This document shows positions 41,004 to 49,596 of a stretch of 64,000 bases of DNA, in pieces (position 1 is the first letter of the stretch; the number at the start of each line of letters is the position of its first letter). The notes beneath the pieces are model-generated. The model saw nothing but the letters and a program-made list of their open reading frames with translations. It made no database searches and was not told the DNA's origin. The position numbers and the translations under genes are program-made. This DNA is from JADGQN01 sp035315185 (GTDB lineage Bacteria > Desulfobacterota > Syntrophorhabdia > Syntrophorhabdales > WCHB1-27). The stretch spans positions 1 to 64,000 of the forward strand of contig DATFYE010000027.1 in the NCBI GenBank assembly GCA_035315185.1. Reading direction: 5' to 3'.

Positions 41004-42845
41004 TCACTTCTTTCTTTCGAGTATCTGCACCAATCCGGTGTCGCCATTGATCCGGAGCAGGTCACCGGTCTTGATGAGCTGGGTGCCTTTGCCTGTTCCC
41101 ACAACCGTCGGCAATCCGTATTCCCTGCAGACGATGGCTGCATGACACATCGGACCGCCCACGTCAGTGACGGCCCCCGCAATCTTCACGAAGGCAGGCG
41201 CCCAGCTTGGCGAAGTGGTAGTTGCCACCAGTATCTCACCTTCCTTGAGGTCTGCAAGCTGGTCTACGGTCTTCAGAACCCTCGCCCTGCCTTCAACGAC
41301 ACCGGAAGAGCCCGCCGAGCCTCTAATTTCATTCTGTACCTCTCCTTCTGCGGGACCGGCCAGCCATTTCTGCAGCGATTCGTTGGTGACGCCCCAGAGT
41401 ACGATCGTGAAGGGCTCTGTGACGACATCAGGCGGTACACCGAGGGCAGGAGGTGGCGTCCACTGTTTGAACTTCTCATAAACACCTTTTCTCCAGGCAA
41501 TCTCTTTCGGCCAGTAAGAAGGTCCTCTGGCCCTGACGCCTGTTGCCCAGGCGGTGACATGGTCCCAGAGCGCCTGCTTGATCTCGTCACGCTTCAGAAA
41601 CCATATGTCCTCATCGGCATTTTCAATGAATCCCGCGTTCTGCAGGATCTGGCCCACCTGGCGGACCTTTGCCCAGAACAAGCTGTGGAACCAGTGTTCA
41701 ACGTAGAAGTTGTGGTCCTCAGCGTGAGGAAGCACCAGCCGTGCCACCGCCAGACCCTGATCGAAGGCCTCCCTGTCTGCGTCGGTCTTGATCAGTTTCC
41801 TGTACTCGTCGGCAATCCTGTCCCGCTCCTTCAGGAGCTTCGCGGTAGGTCTCCCCAACTCCTTGCCAGCTTTGAGGGCCTTGATGTTCGTCCTGATGTT
41901 GTCGAAAGGCACGTCAAGATTGTCGTTCCAACTGATATGAGTGTGGTACCAGCCGGTTCCCGTGGAGATATGGAACCAGGGGTATCGCGCCTTCTCCAGT
42001 TCCTTGAGCCACTCTTTTCCCACCGGATGCTTTGCCAGTTCCCTCATCAATTCATCGGCCTTCAAGGGTTTTAAAACGATATCCTCAACACCGACCTCGA
42101 TGGCGAGTTTCGCAAGCCTGATCAGCTCCGCGTCAGGTTTGAAAAGGATCGGGTCAAAGCCCGCCGACATCTTGACGAGGGTAGATATCGGCACATCCGG
42201 GAAAATCTGATTGGCCGTGCCGAAGAAGGTCACCTGGGCAGCGTAGCACAGGTTGAGGAATTCAAAATGGTACTGCCAGCACAAGAGACCCAGATCGATG
42301 AGTTCATCATACTTTCTCAAGAGCTCATAGCCGCTCCCCTTTCCGATTCCTTCTTTGATGACGCTTATATCCTCCATCTCGGGCAAATCGGTGAAAGTCA
42401 TCGCTTCGAGTTTGTTGATGGTGGCGGTCATCTTCTTCTTCCAGTTTTCGTAGAGCCGGTCCCAGTTCTGGAAATAGTACCCGGCACGCTCCATGAAGAG
42501 CGGTACCCGCCGCCCCACTTCCTCCGGGTCCGGAACGCCCACCGGGCTGATGTAAACATACCCGTTCACGATCCTGTGATCGATACCGAGGGCAGGCGGA
42601 ATAATGTAGTGACGGGTGTTGTACTGCGACAGCGCCAAAGACCAAGCTTCATCCCATATGAGATCGAAAGGATAGTGAGGCTCAGGATAGTGCAGGCCAT
42701 CATAGAACCATATCTGGCTGCTCTCAAATTTCGCCCTTTCCGGGTCCTCCTTGGAAAAGATATACTGATACGGGTAGAGTTTTTCCCAACCTTCAGTACC
42801 GGGAATTTTGGGAACATCGTGTGGATCCATAAACGTTTTTGCCAT
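41004..42845 (-). CDS. Phenylphosphate-synthase-like subunit, phosphohistidine and mobile domain
   Basis: A 613-residue (about 70 kDa) protein. The C-terminal domain has the phosphoryl-carrier signature GGPMCHAAIVCREYGLPTVV with its catalytic His, as in PEP-utilising mobile domains. The N-terminal part (about 1-490) is a large helical region of phenylphosphate-synthase protein 1 type (HYPFDLIWDEAWSLALSQYN). Size agrees with the 70-kDa protein 1 of Thauera. With the 40-kDa half it should phosphorylate phenol or a related phenol with ATP. ATG 42845 has GGGGAGGAGG upstream. Confidence 0.92.
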   Translation of the reverse strand: MAKTFMDPHDVPKIPGTEGWEKLYPYQYIFSKEDPERAKFESSQIWFYDGLHYPEPHYPFDLIWDEAWSLALSQYNTRHYIIPPALGIDHRIVNGYVYISPVGVPDPEEVGRRVPLFMERAGYYFQNWDRLYENWKKKMTATINKLEAMTFTDLPEMEDISVIKEGIGKGSGYELLRKYDELIDLGLLCWQYHFEFLNLCYAAQVTFFGTANQIFPDVPISTLVKMSAGFDPILFKPDAELIRLAKLAIEVGVEDIVLKPLKADELMRELAKHPVGKEWLKELEKARYPWFHISTGTGWYHTHISWNDNLDVPFDNIRTNIKALKAGKELGRPTAKLLKERDRIADEYRKLIKTDADREAFDQGLAVARLVLPHAEDHNFYVEHWFHSLFWAKVRQVGQILQNAGFIENADEDIWFLKRDEIKQALWDHVTAWATGVRARGPSYWPKEIAWRKGVYEKFKQWTPPPALGVPPDVVTEPFTIVLWGVTNESLQKWLAGPAEGEVQNEIRGSAGSSGVVEGRARVLKTVDQLADLKEGEILVATTTSPSWAPAFVKIAGAVTDVGGPMCHAAIVCREYGLPTVVGTGKGTQLIKTGDLLRINGDTGLVQILERKK

Positions 42846-42877
42846 AAATTCCTCCTCCCCTTTTTTTGTGAAGCTAT

Positions 42878-43525
42878 TTAGAGCCTGAACCATTTCGGTT
42901 CATCGAATCGTTCGGTACAGCGCAGTATGCGGCTCGCATAGTTCATGACATAGGTGCCCTTCAGCTTCAGGTTGAGTTTTCTGAACTCCTCGTTATTCAG
43001 GAGGCGACCAATGTCAACTGGATCCTTGAAAGTGAACTCGCTGATGATTTCACTTATGCCCCCCAGGACGACGTTCCAACCCCCTGTCACTTCCATATAG
43101 TCAATTGTTTCTATGGTAGGAAGGTATTCTTTGACAATAAAGTCCGCATACTCTTTTTTCACGCCCGGCTTCAAGTCGTAGTACTGATTCAATTTCCATA
43201 CACCCTTCTGAATTGTGTATGTACCCCGCTTCACCCTGCCGGTCGGCTCGAGGACAGCAGTCCTGTAATTGTAAATGGTCGATTTAAGCCTGAGGGAGAG
43301 CTGTTTGAACCGGTCAGTGGCGATAACGCGAGAGAGCAGCTCCAGATCGTTTGCCAAGCTGACTCCGATCACTCTTGGGCCAAAACCGACCTCAACGTAA
43401 TAGCCGCCGACGTGGGTAAGCCCCAAGGCAGTCGTCTCCGGCAGAAACGTCCCGCCGATAAAATCAGCGTATTCATCTTCTTTCCCCTGGATGATATCCC
43501 AAGCCATGGTAAACAGAACAGGCAT
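42878..43525 (-). CDS. Duplicated alpha-beta-barrel (ferredoxin-like) protein heading the phenylphosphate synthase operon
   Basis: A 215-residue (about 25 kDa) protein in two similar halves. GKEDEYADFIGGTFLP and VGGYYVEVGFGPRVI (1-98) parallel GVKKEYADFIVKEYLP and VTGGWNVVLGGISEI (110-210). Both end with RLKSTIYNYRTAV / KLKGTYVMNYASR. This is an internal duplication of a dimeric alpha-beta-barrel-type fold. Its mass matches the 24-kDa third protein of phenylphosphate synthase in Thauera, but that protein has CBS domains and this one has none. It is the first gene of the operon, so it may be a replacing or binding subunit; that is inference. Confidence 0.85.
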   Translation of the reverse strand: MPVLFTMAWDIIQGKEDEYADFIGGTFLPETTALGLTHVGGYYVEVGFGPRVIGVSLANDLELLSRVIATDRFKQLSLRLKSTIYNYRTAVLEPTGRVKRGTYTIQKGVWKLNQYYDLKPGVKKEYADFIVKEYLPTIETIDYMEVTGGWNVVLGGISEIISEFTFKDPVDIGRLLNNEEFRKLNLKLKGTYVMNYASRILRCTERFDEPKWFRL

Positions 43526-43678
43526 ACAAACCTCCTTCCCTCATCATAAAACTCTTGACACTATCCCATCTTGTTTTGCTTCGCCGGGAGCTCTTTTCCA
43601 CTCTGCCCGAAAGCAGTTTTCCGCATTGTTGGACTTGGTCGGGCTGGAACCTATGCAAAGATAGGAACATTACTTGCA

Positions 43679-43741
43679 ATTGTATCCTGCGTGGTAAATA
43701 TGTCAACTAAATTATTTTTATATGATATAAGAAAAACTTAT
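43679..43741 (-). promoter_or_regulatory. Promoter and LysR-type operator of the phenylphosphate-synthase operon
   Basis: Minus strand: -35 TTGACA (43706-43701), spacer of 16 nt, -10 TACAAT (43684-43679), with ATAAG-N5-CTTAT (43727-43741) exactly 20 nt upstream of the -35. The design, spacer and box are the same as at 35839-35901. The start codon of the first gene is about 150 nt downstream. The same box is about 115 nt upstream of the MFS gene on the plus strand. Confidence 0.75.
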
Positions 43742-43857
43742 GATGTATAGTTATAGCGGTGTAGCTTTTGGAGAAACAGTTGAGTCACTAAATTATAATC
43801 TGCTAAACTGCGTCATGTCCTTTGAAAGCCAGGCTCAAGGCAAGCGAGAAATGGGTA

Positions 43858-45090
43858 ATGACTATTAATCTCCGTCCTTATCTTGAAGTCTACCGAAGCC
43901 GACGCATCGGTATGATGCTGATTCTCGGATTTTCCTCGGGCTTGCCCCTGGCCCTTACAGGCGGCACGCTGCAAGCATGGATGACGATGGTTGGCGTAGA
44001 CCTCCGCACTATCGGCGTCTTCTCTCTCGTAGCTCTTCCGTACACGCTTAAGTTCCTCTGGTCCCCATTGATGGATCGCTATGTGCCTCCGTGGCTCGGT
44101 AGACGCCGAGGGTGGATGATCTCTACGCAGGTTGTTCTTTTCTTAGCTATTTTTGCCATGGCATTCGGTTCTCCCCGGCATGCATTGGGGGTTGTAGCAC
44201 TCCTGGCGTTTTTTGTAGCGTTCGCATCCGCGTCTCAGGACATTGTGATTGATGCGTATCGCACGGATCTGCTCCAGGAAGCAGAGCGGGGCGCGGGAAC
44301 AGCGGTCTATGTCACGGGCTACCGGATCGCCATGCTTGTCTCCGGGGCAGGGGCTCTCATCCTGTCTGATCGCATCGGTTGGCGAAACACCTACCTGTTG
44401 ATGGCCTTTGTAATGGTCATCGGTATAATCGGCGCGCTTTTCGGCCCGGAGCCTGACATCCAGGCAAAGCCACCGAAAACTTTGCGAGAGGCCGTGTGGG
44501 GGCCGCTCAAAGACTTTTTCTCACGTCACGGCGCGCTCTCCATCCTTTTTTTCATCGTGCTTTACAAATTAGGAGATGCCTACGCCGGTTCCCTGACAAC
44601 GGCGTTTCTGATCAGGGGTGCCGGGTTTTCACCCACTGATGTCGGCACGGTAAACAAAGGCTTGGGGCTCATATCCGTGATTGTCGGTGCAACTATCGGT
44701 GGATCGCTCATGGTGCGGCTTGGGCTCTTCAGATCACTTCTCTACTTCGGTATTCTTCAGGCGGTTTCCAACCTTTCGTTCATGGTGCTGGCCTGGGTGG
44801 GAAAGAGCTACCCGGTGATGATTTTTGCCGTGGCTTTTGAAAATTTTGCCGGAGGCATGGGGACCTCGGCCTTTGTGGCCTTTCTCATGGGTCTCTGCAA
44901 TCATCGATATAGCGCAACGCAATTTGCTTTACTCTCATCGCTCGCGGTGCTTGGACGAGTCCTCATTTCGCCGACCTCGGGCTACATGGTTGAATCGCTG
45001 GGGTGGGCAAACTTTTTCTTACTCACCGCATTGACGGCGCTGCCTGGCCTCGCGCTCCTCTACTGGCTCAGGAAGGATATTTCGAATTAA
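43858..45090 (+). CDS. Major facilitator superfamily transporter (AmpG/PAT type)
   Basis: A 410-residue inner-membrane protein with about 12 helices. It fits the AmpG/PAT subfamily (LILGFSSGLPLALTGGTLQAWM near 25, YTLKFLWSPLMDRY near 65, ASASQDIVIDAYRTDLL near 120). AmpG imports anhydromuropeptides; others carry acetyl-CoA or small compounds. It is divergent from the phenylphosphate synthase operon and shares its regulatory region, so control by the same LysR protein is possible. ATG 43858 is chosen; TTG 43822 would add 12 residues. Confidence 0.88.
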   Translation: MTINLRPYLEVYRSRRIGMMLILGFSSGLPLALTGGTLQAWMTMVGVDLRTIGVFSLVALPYTLKFLWSPLMDRYVPPWLGRRRGWMISTQVVLFLAIFAMAFGSPRHALGVVALLAFFVAFASASQDIVIDAYRTDLLQEAERGAGTAVYVTGYRIAMLVSGAGALILSDRIGWRNTYLLMAFVMVIGIIGALFGPEPDIQAKPPKTLREAVWGPLKDFFSRHGALSILFFIVLYKLGDAYAGSLTTAFLIRGAGFSPTDVGTVNKGLGLISVIVGATIGGSLMVRLGLFRSLLYFGILQAVSNLSFMVLAWVGKSYPVMIFAVAFENFAGGMGTSAFVAFLMGLCNHRYSATQFALLSSLAVLGRVLISPTSGYMVESLGWANFFLLTALTALPGLALLYWLRKDISN

Positions 45091-45250
45091 TTGTGGGCGT
45101 GCTCGTACCCTTATTGCATCACTTCAGAAATGGTAGCCGATCCTCACCAGGAAAAGATCGGTATCGTGCGTACATTCCAATACCAGCGTGGAGAGTCTGG
45201 CTACCATCCCTCCGCTACGCGACGGCAACAAAGATGCGACCCGATTAGGT

Positions 45251-45562
45251 TCAGCTCCCTGCCATCTCCTGTTTCTTCTTTTCGTACGCTTCTATACCGG
45301 CCTGGACCGCGTTTGTGATAAGCCGTTTTTTCTCCTCTACGAGACCTTTCCCGTTTTCCAGCGTTGAGGTGACCGCCTCTTTGATCTGCTCGTAATAATC
45401 GTCGGCCTTCTTCCTTGCATCCCCTGCAAGGCCCCTGATCTGCTCCCGGGTTTCACTGCCGGTCATTGGAGCAACCAGCAGCGCGATGCCAGCACCAATC
45501 AATCCGCCCAGAAAGAACGAAGATACCACCGAACCCACTCCACTCGATCCTTCACGTTCCAT
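45251..45562 (-). CDS. YtxH-domain membrane protein
   Basis: A 103-residue protein: one membrane segment (about 10-32, FLGGLIGAGIALLVAP), the family GSETREQIRG motif, then a long amphipathic helix (ARKKADDYYEQIKEAVTSTL). YtxH proteins are linked to stress tolerance and membranes. AGGAGG precedes ATG 45562. It stands alone on the minus strand. Confidence 0.82.
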   Translation of the reverse strand: MEREGSSGVGSVVSSFFLGGLIGAGIALLVAPMTGSETREQIRGLAGDARKKADDYYEQIKEAVTSTLENGKGLVEEKKRLITNAVQAGIEAYEKKKQEMAGS

Positions 45563-45681
45563 CTCAATCCTCCTTATTTTGCCCGCCACCGCAAGGCAGT
45601 CAGCCTCGTGCCGTTTGGCGCGCTGCGTTTGTCCCGGGACTGTTCATGGGTTAGAGCATATGGGCACCGGTCCCTGCCGCG

Positions 45682-46257
45682 TCAATGCCTCTCGTATTCT
45701 TCGTGTCCTCTGCCCCGTTCCTCGCCGCCTCTTCCTTCAGGACCTTCCCGTCTCTCTTGCTCGTGTGTCACACCTCTTTCTTCCCTGCCCCGTTCTTCGG
45801 GTCTCGCATGCCAGCCTTCGTGCCACGCTTTGTCTCTATCCCAGTATCGATTGCGGTCCCATCCTGCCCAGTTTTTCTTCAGCTCCCCATAGGGTACCCT
45901 CCGGTATCCCGGGGGGACGTTGCGATAGTCGGGTGGCAGCTGCAAAAGCGGCCGAGGGAGCCTTTCGGGAGGAAGATATCCCCATGGACCATTATACGAT
46001 TGAGCCCTGAACCAATGACCTTCATGGAGACGGTACCAGGAGCCCTGATAGAAGAAAATATCCACGGCAATACCCGGAACCACGTAGACGTAGGTTCCTG
46101 GTATGACAACGACCGGAGGAGGAGCCGCGATCCGATACACGGGCGGCGGACCTATGCGGATATCTACACTGACCTGCGCATCGCTTTCGGCAAACATTCC
46201 CATGACCAGCAGAAAAAAAGCCCCGAATAAACCCACATGCAATCGTTTCGCACCCAT
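45682..46257 (-). CDS. Exported Pro/Arg/Gly-rich envelope protein
   Basis: A 191-residue protein: signal peptide (about 1-27), a beta-rich part (PPVVVIPGTYVYVVPGIAVD, DIFFYQGSWYRLHEGHWFRA), then a Glu/Arg/Gly-rich tail. The YRLHEGHWFRAQSYNGPWGY region is shared by many uncharacterised exported proteins of Deltaproteobacteria. AAAGGAGG lies upstream of ATG 46257. Function unknown. Confidence 0.78.
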   Translation of the reverse strand: MGAKRLHVGLFGAFFLLVMGMFAESDAQVSVDIRIGPPPVYRIAAPPPVVVIPGTYVYVVPGIAVDIFFYQGSWYRLHEGHWFRAQSYNGPWGYLPPERLPRPLLQLPPDYRNVPPGYRRVPYGELKKNWAGWDRNRYWDRDKAWHEGWHARPEERGREERGVTHEQERREGPEGRGGEERGRGHEEYERH

Positions 46258-46482
46258 AAGACATCCTCCTTTGTAGCGCACTTGCTGTTTCTCCTTACTG
46301 CTCTAAGTTAATCACTCGTGAGCCTCGCTTCAAGGCAAGCGGGAGTCTCTAAGACGTGCGTTGCTCAACAAACTTGGCATATAGTCGGCACCACCCGCAA
46401 GGACAGAACCTGAAAGGGTCACAAATAGAAGAGGACAGAGTGAGCACGACAAACCGAACAGGCTAAAATGTTCGGCGCAGAC

Positions 46483-47232
46483 CTAGGTCACCGGTCTCAC
46501 TGGTCTGAGCACAACAATGCCTGGTTTACCGGCTACATACGCTCTGAAATCCTGATCGACTACTCTTCTCTGGGATTGAAGAGAAGACGCATGGCGGAAG
46601 TGCGTTGTTCCCATTCCTTTGACCACAATCCCGACGTGCGACACGTCAAGTCCTCTCGTCCCCGAGTATATGCCGATGTAGTCGCCCGTTTTGAGGCGCC
46701 GAATGACGTTACCGTCGATCGCTTTGCTCGGAATGTAACTGACGTCCCGTTCCGCTGGACTTATCCCGGTAAGAAGGCATGATCCATCTCCCCGGTCGTT
46801 GATTCTCTTGTGCACCGTTCTAAAGTTTTTGCCTCCGACCTCTGCAGTGACATCTTTGATCAAGGAGTCTTTGTCTATCCAGTCTGTGAAGAAATGACGT
46901 CTGTACGTGTAGGCCACCTTGCCTGAGCGGTACCTGACCCTTTTCAATGTTTTCTTGAACTCGGAAAATGACCTGGAAAGACGCATTGCCTCAACGTGGT
47001 CGAGAAGGGTGAAACAGTCTACGCCCTCCAGATTTATGGTGAATGCCTCGGGTGTATCCGGACCGCCGATCAAGGTTGATTCTTCATATGGGGTCCCGAG
47101 GAATTGCCTCGAAAGAAACTCGATGCGCCGGCCTGTCTGTTTGATCGCGCTGGCACTCCTGAGCACCTCGTCCAAGTTTTGCTCGGTCCATCGGCCAAGC
47201 AGGATATTTTCTCTCTCTGTACGCGAACGCAT
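46483..47232 (-). CDS. DUF1460 (amidase-like) protein
   Basis: A 249-residue member of the N-acetylmuramoyl-L-alanine amidase-like family. The nucleophile is Cys73 in GVDCFTLLDHVEAM, and the catalytic His199 is in DVSHVGIVVKG. There is no visible signal peptide, so it might act in the cytoplasm on recycled murein, or its true start lies elsewhere. It is divergent from the NagA-like gene (102-nt gap), which suits a shared role in cell-wall sugar recycling (inference). Confidence 0.85.
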   Translation of the reverse strand: MRSRTERENILLGRWTEQNLDEVLRSASAIKQTGRRIEFLSRQFLGTPYEESTLIGGPDTPEAFTINLEGVDCFTLLDHVEAMRLSRSFSEFKKTLKRVRYRSGKVAYTYRRHFFTDWIDKDSLIKDVTAEVGGKNFRTVHKRINDRGDGSCLLTGISPAERDVSYIPSKAIDGNVIRRLKTGDYIGIYSGTRGLDVSHVGIVVKGMGTTHFRHASSLQSQRRVVDQDFRAYVAGKPGIVVLRPVRPVT

Positions 47233-47333
47233 TGCGTGCCCGGAATGAGCTTATAGTATAACATGCCTGGTGCGCTTCTCGATGCTGAATGTATTTTGTT
47301 GCACCGGCAGGATAATTGTGAGAAAAAGAGATA

Positions 47334-48290
47334 ATGCACCGAACCATTGATATCCACACTCACGGTATTGGGGGGTTCGATACAAGGAGCAACTCTGTCG
47401 ATGATATCCTCCGTATCGCTGAAATCCACGGCTCATGCGGTGTTGCAGGGATAGTGCTTTCCATATATTCCGGACCTATTGATGTTATGCGACAACACAT
47501 GGAAGTGGTGAGCAGAGCGATAGAGAGGCAGGGTCAAAGTCGACTTATTGTACGACCGGGGACCGAGGACCGACGACCGAATTCAGAATCCACTGGCTCA
47601 GCCGGTCACCCGTCACCGGTCACCCGTCACGAGCCGAGGGCAGCCCGCATTCTCGGCATTCACCTTGAGGGACCATTTCTCAATCCTTTGCAATGTGGTG
47701 CGCTCGATCCTGCATCGTTCGTCAGCCCACGAGAGAGCATCCTTGATGAGCTCTTGGAAGGGTTTGGGCCAATCGTTAAGGTGATCACGGTTGCCCCGGA
47801 GAGGGAAGGGGTTGTGAGCGTCATCAAGAAAGCGGTCGAGAAAAGTATCGTGGTCAGCATGGGCCATTCGGATGCGACGTACGCTGAAGCAGAAGCGGGG
47901 TTCCGAGCAGGTGCGCGCGCCATCACACACCTATTTAACGCCATGCGCGGTTTTCACCACAGAGAACCGGGGCTTGCAGGTTTCGGACTGTTGAACAAAG
48001 AGGTTTATGTGGAGGTAATAGCCGATCCTTTCCACCTTCACCCGAAAACAATCGAGCTTATTTTTAAGACAAAGGAGCCTGAAAGGATCATTCTTATTTC
48101 CGATTCAGTAAAGGAAACAAAAACCGCAGCAAGCGATAAGGGCATCGCCAGTGCCTGCGGAACATTGCAGGGCGGTAGCTTGGCCTTACCTGACGGTTGT
48201 CAGCGCCTCGCGGCCATAGGCTTCGACGAGACGATCATCGCCAACGCATCCACGACTAATCCGCGGCGTTACCTTGGCATTCGCGGTTGA
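47334..48290 (+). CDS. nagA: N-acetylglucosamine-6-phosphate deacetylase-like protein with repeat insert
   Basis: A 318-residue amidohydrolase of the NagA type: TIDIHTHGIGGFDT (metal His pair), LGIHLEGPFLNPLQ (Glu ligand), GHSDATYAEAEAG and THLFNAM (His ligands), and LISDSVKETKTA (catalytic Asp). It lacks the N-terminal beta domain of typical NagA (~380 residues), so it starts directly at the barrel. Between residues ~75 and ~103 an in-frame insert (PGTEDRRPNSESTGSAGHPS and on) is encoded by degenerate GTCACC repeats (47601-47631). Whether the enzyme is active is open. It would deacetylate GlcNAc-6-phosphate from murein recycling. Confidence 0.82.
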   Translation: MHRTIDIHTHGIGGFDTRSNSVDDILRIAEIHGSCGVAGIVLSIYSGPIDVMRQHMEVVSRAIERQGQSRLIVRPGTEDRRPNSESTGSAGHPSPVTRHEPRAARILGIHLEGPFLNPLQCGALDPASFVSPRESILDELLEGFGPIVKVITVAPEREGVVSVIKKAVEKSIVVSMGHSDATYAEAEAGFRAGARAITHLFNAMRGFHHREPGLAGFGLLNKEVYVEVIADPFHLHPKTIELIFKTKEPERIILISDSVKETKTAASDKGIASACGTLQGGSLALPDGCQRLAAIGFDETIIANASTTNPRRYLGIRG

Positions 48291-48416
48291 CCGAAACAGA
48301 GTTCTGCTGGTTACCTGCCTGCCGTGCGTCGGGCCGCGACCTTCTGCCCTCGGTTGAAGAGTTGAGCTGTTTTCATGACCCGTGACCCTTGCCCCGTGAC
48401 CCGGCCTTTCCGGTTT

Positions 48417-49064
48417 TCACCAGAGGCTCGTCACTATATCGATTAGTTCCGGGAAGGTGTCCATCGTGAAGTCAGCTTTATCTGCGAAGCCTGGCGAACC
48501 GTAGCCGTACGTGGCCGCCACGGTCTTCACGCCCGCACCCCGTCCTGCCTCGATATCGTAAGCGGTGTCGCCCACCATTAAGGTCTCATCAGCTGGAACA
48601 CCAAGTTTGGAAATCACGGACAGTATCGCCTGCGGACTCGGTTTTTTTTCAGGGCCTGAATCTCCACCGACCACAAGATCAAAGTAGTGCAGCAGCCTGA
48701 GCTGTTTGAGTGTCTTCATAGTGAAGACTTCAAGCTTGTTCGACACGACCGCTTTCTTAAAGTCTTTCAGTCTTTGAAGGGTGTCTTCCACCCCGGGATA
48801 TGGCGCGGAATAGACGGCTATATGCTCCAGGTAGTACTCCCTGAAATGTTTGCGAATGGTGGCGGGGTCGACACCTAGCTCTTTCCACTCGTCAAACTTT
48901 TTCATGATGAGTACCATGCCTTCGCCCAGCATAGCCTCGATCTCGGGGCGGGAGACAGGCGGAACCCCATGCAGGCCTATTGCATAGTTGAAGGCATTGG
49001 CGATGTCCGCAGCAGAGTCGACGAGCGTGCCGTCAAGATCCAAAAGTATAAGCTGGAGAGACAC
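48417..49064 (-). CDS. Phosphoglycolate-phosphatase-like HAD hydrolase
   Basis: A 215-residue HAD-IA phosphatase. Motif I is LLDLDGTLVDSAADI, motif II is VVSNKLE, motif III is the Lys in GPEKKPSP and motif IV is MVGDTAYDIEAG. Size and cap fit phosphoglycolate phosphatase (Gph). The start is uncertain: GTG 49064 gives the usual N terminus; a longer frame to 49121 exists without a better ribosome site. Stands between the NagA-like and cupin genes. Confidence 0.82.
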   Translation of the reverse strand: MSLQLILLDLDGTLVDSAADIANAFNYAIGLHGVPPVSRPEIEAMLGEGMVLIMKKFDEWKELGVDPATIRKHFREYYLEHIAVYSAPYPGVEDTLQRLKDFKKAVVSNKLEVFTMKTLKQLRLLHYFDLVVGGDSGPEKKPSPQAILSVISKLGVPADETLMVGDTAYDIEAGRGAGVKTVAATYGYGSPGFADKADFTMDTFPELIDIVTSLW

Positions 49065-49160
49065 GCAATAATGTAATGGAAATCTCCTGAATGCGCAACT
49101 GGGTCCCTGGAAGCGGCTCAACTCCTTGCCCGGTTACGGCCGGCATGTTGATTTGGCGGC

Positions 49161-49502
49161 TTATCGCGGATAGGCGGCAACGACGGCTATAAAGGCGCTT
49201 TCCTTACCCGTATTGGTAAAGGCATGGGACACGCCCGCAGGAAGCCATATGGCGTCCCACATTTTCACGGCTCTTTCTTCATCACCCACTTTCATGAGAC
49301 CTTCGCCTGCGAGCATGAAGTAGATCTCCTCAACTTCGTCGACATGCTCTTCCATGGTGTTGCCCGGTGGCACAACCGCCCAGGCGAAAAATTCCATCGC
49401 CTTCATAAAGTGAGACGTAAGGAGCATGCGGGCGATGCCTCCGCGATGCGCCACATAGGTTGTTCTTTCAGCTTCCGGGCTTTCTACATTCACGACGATC
49501 AT
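49161..49502 (-). CDS. Small cupin protein
   Basis: A 113-residue single cupin barrel. The metal-binding pattern HVDEVEEIYFMLAGEG (about 53-68) and PAGVSHAFTNTG (about 88-99) are present. Single cupins bind a metal and act in sugar or aromatic chemistry or as ligand sensors; the substrate is unknown. Copy B of the interspersed repeat lies upstream (134 nt before ATG 49502), oriented as in the other copies. Confidence 0.8.
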   Translation of the reverse strand: MIVVNVESPEAERTTYVAHRGGIARMLLTSHFMKAMEFFAWAVVPPGNTMEEHVDEVEEIYFMLAGEGLMKVGDEERAVKMWDAIWLPAGVSHAFTNTGKESAFIAVVAAYPR

Positions 49503-49596
49503 AGCGTCACTCCTTGATATCTAAAGGCTTCTGGATTATAGCAATATGGCTCCATAGAATCCATAGCAAAGAGTTCATAGGTGGTTTTTCCAGCGG

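Noticed and set aside
39821..42845. Reading the two PEP-synthase-like halves as a broken PEP synthase gene
   Set aside because: Order is reversed relative to PEP synthase (the His half comes first in the operon), each has its own ribosome site, and the 70-kDa half has a long extra N-terminal region as in phenylphosphate synthase.
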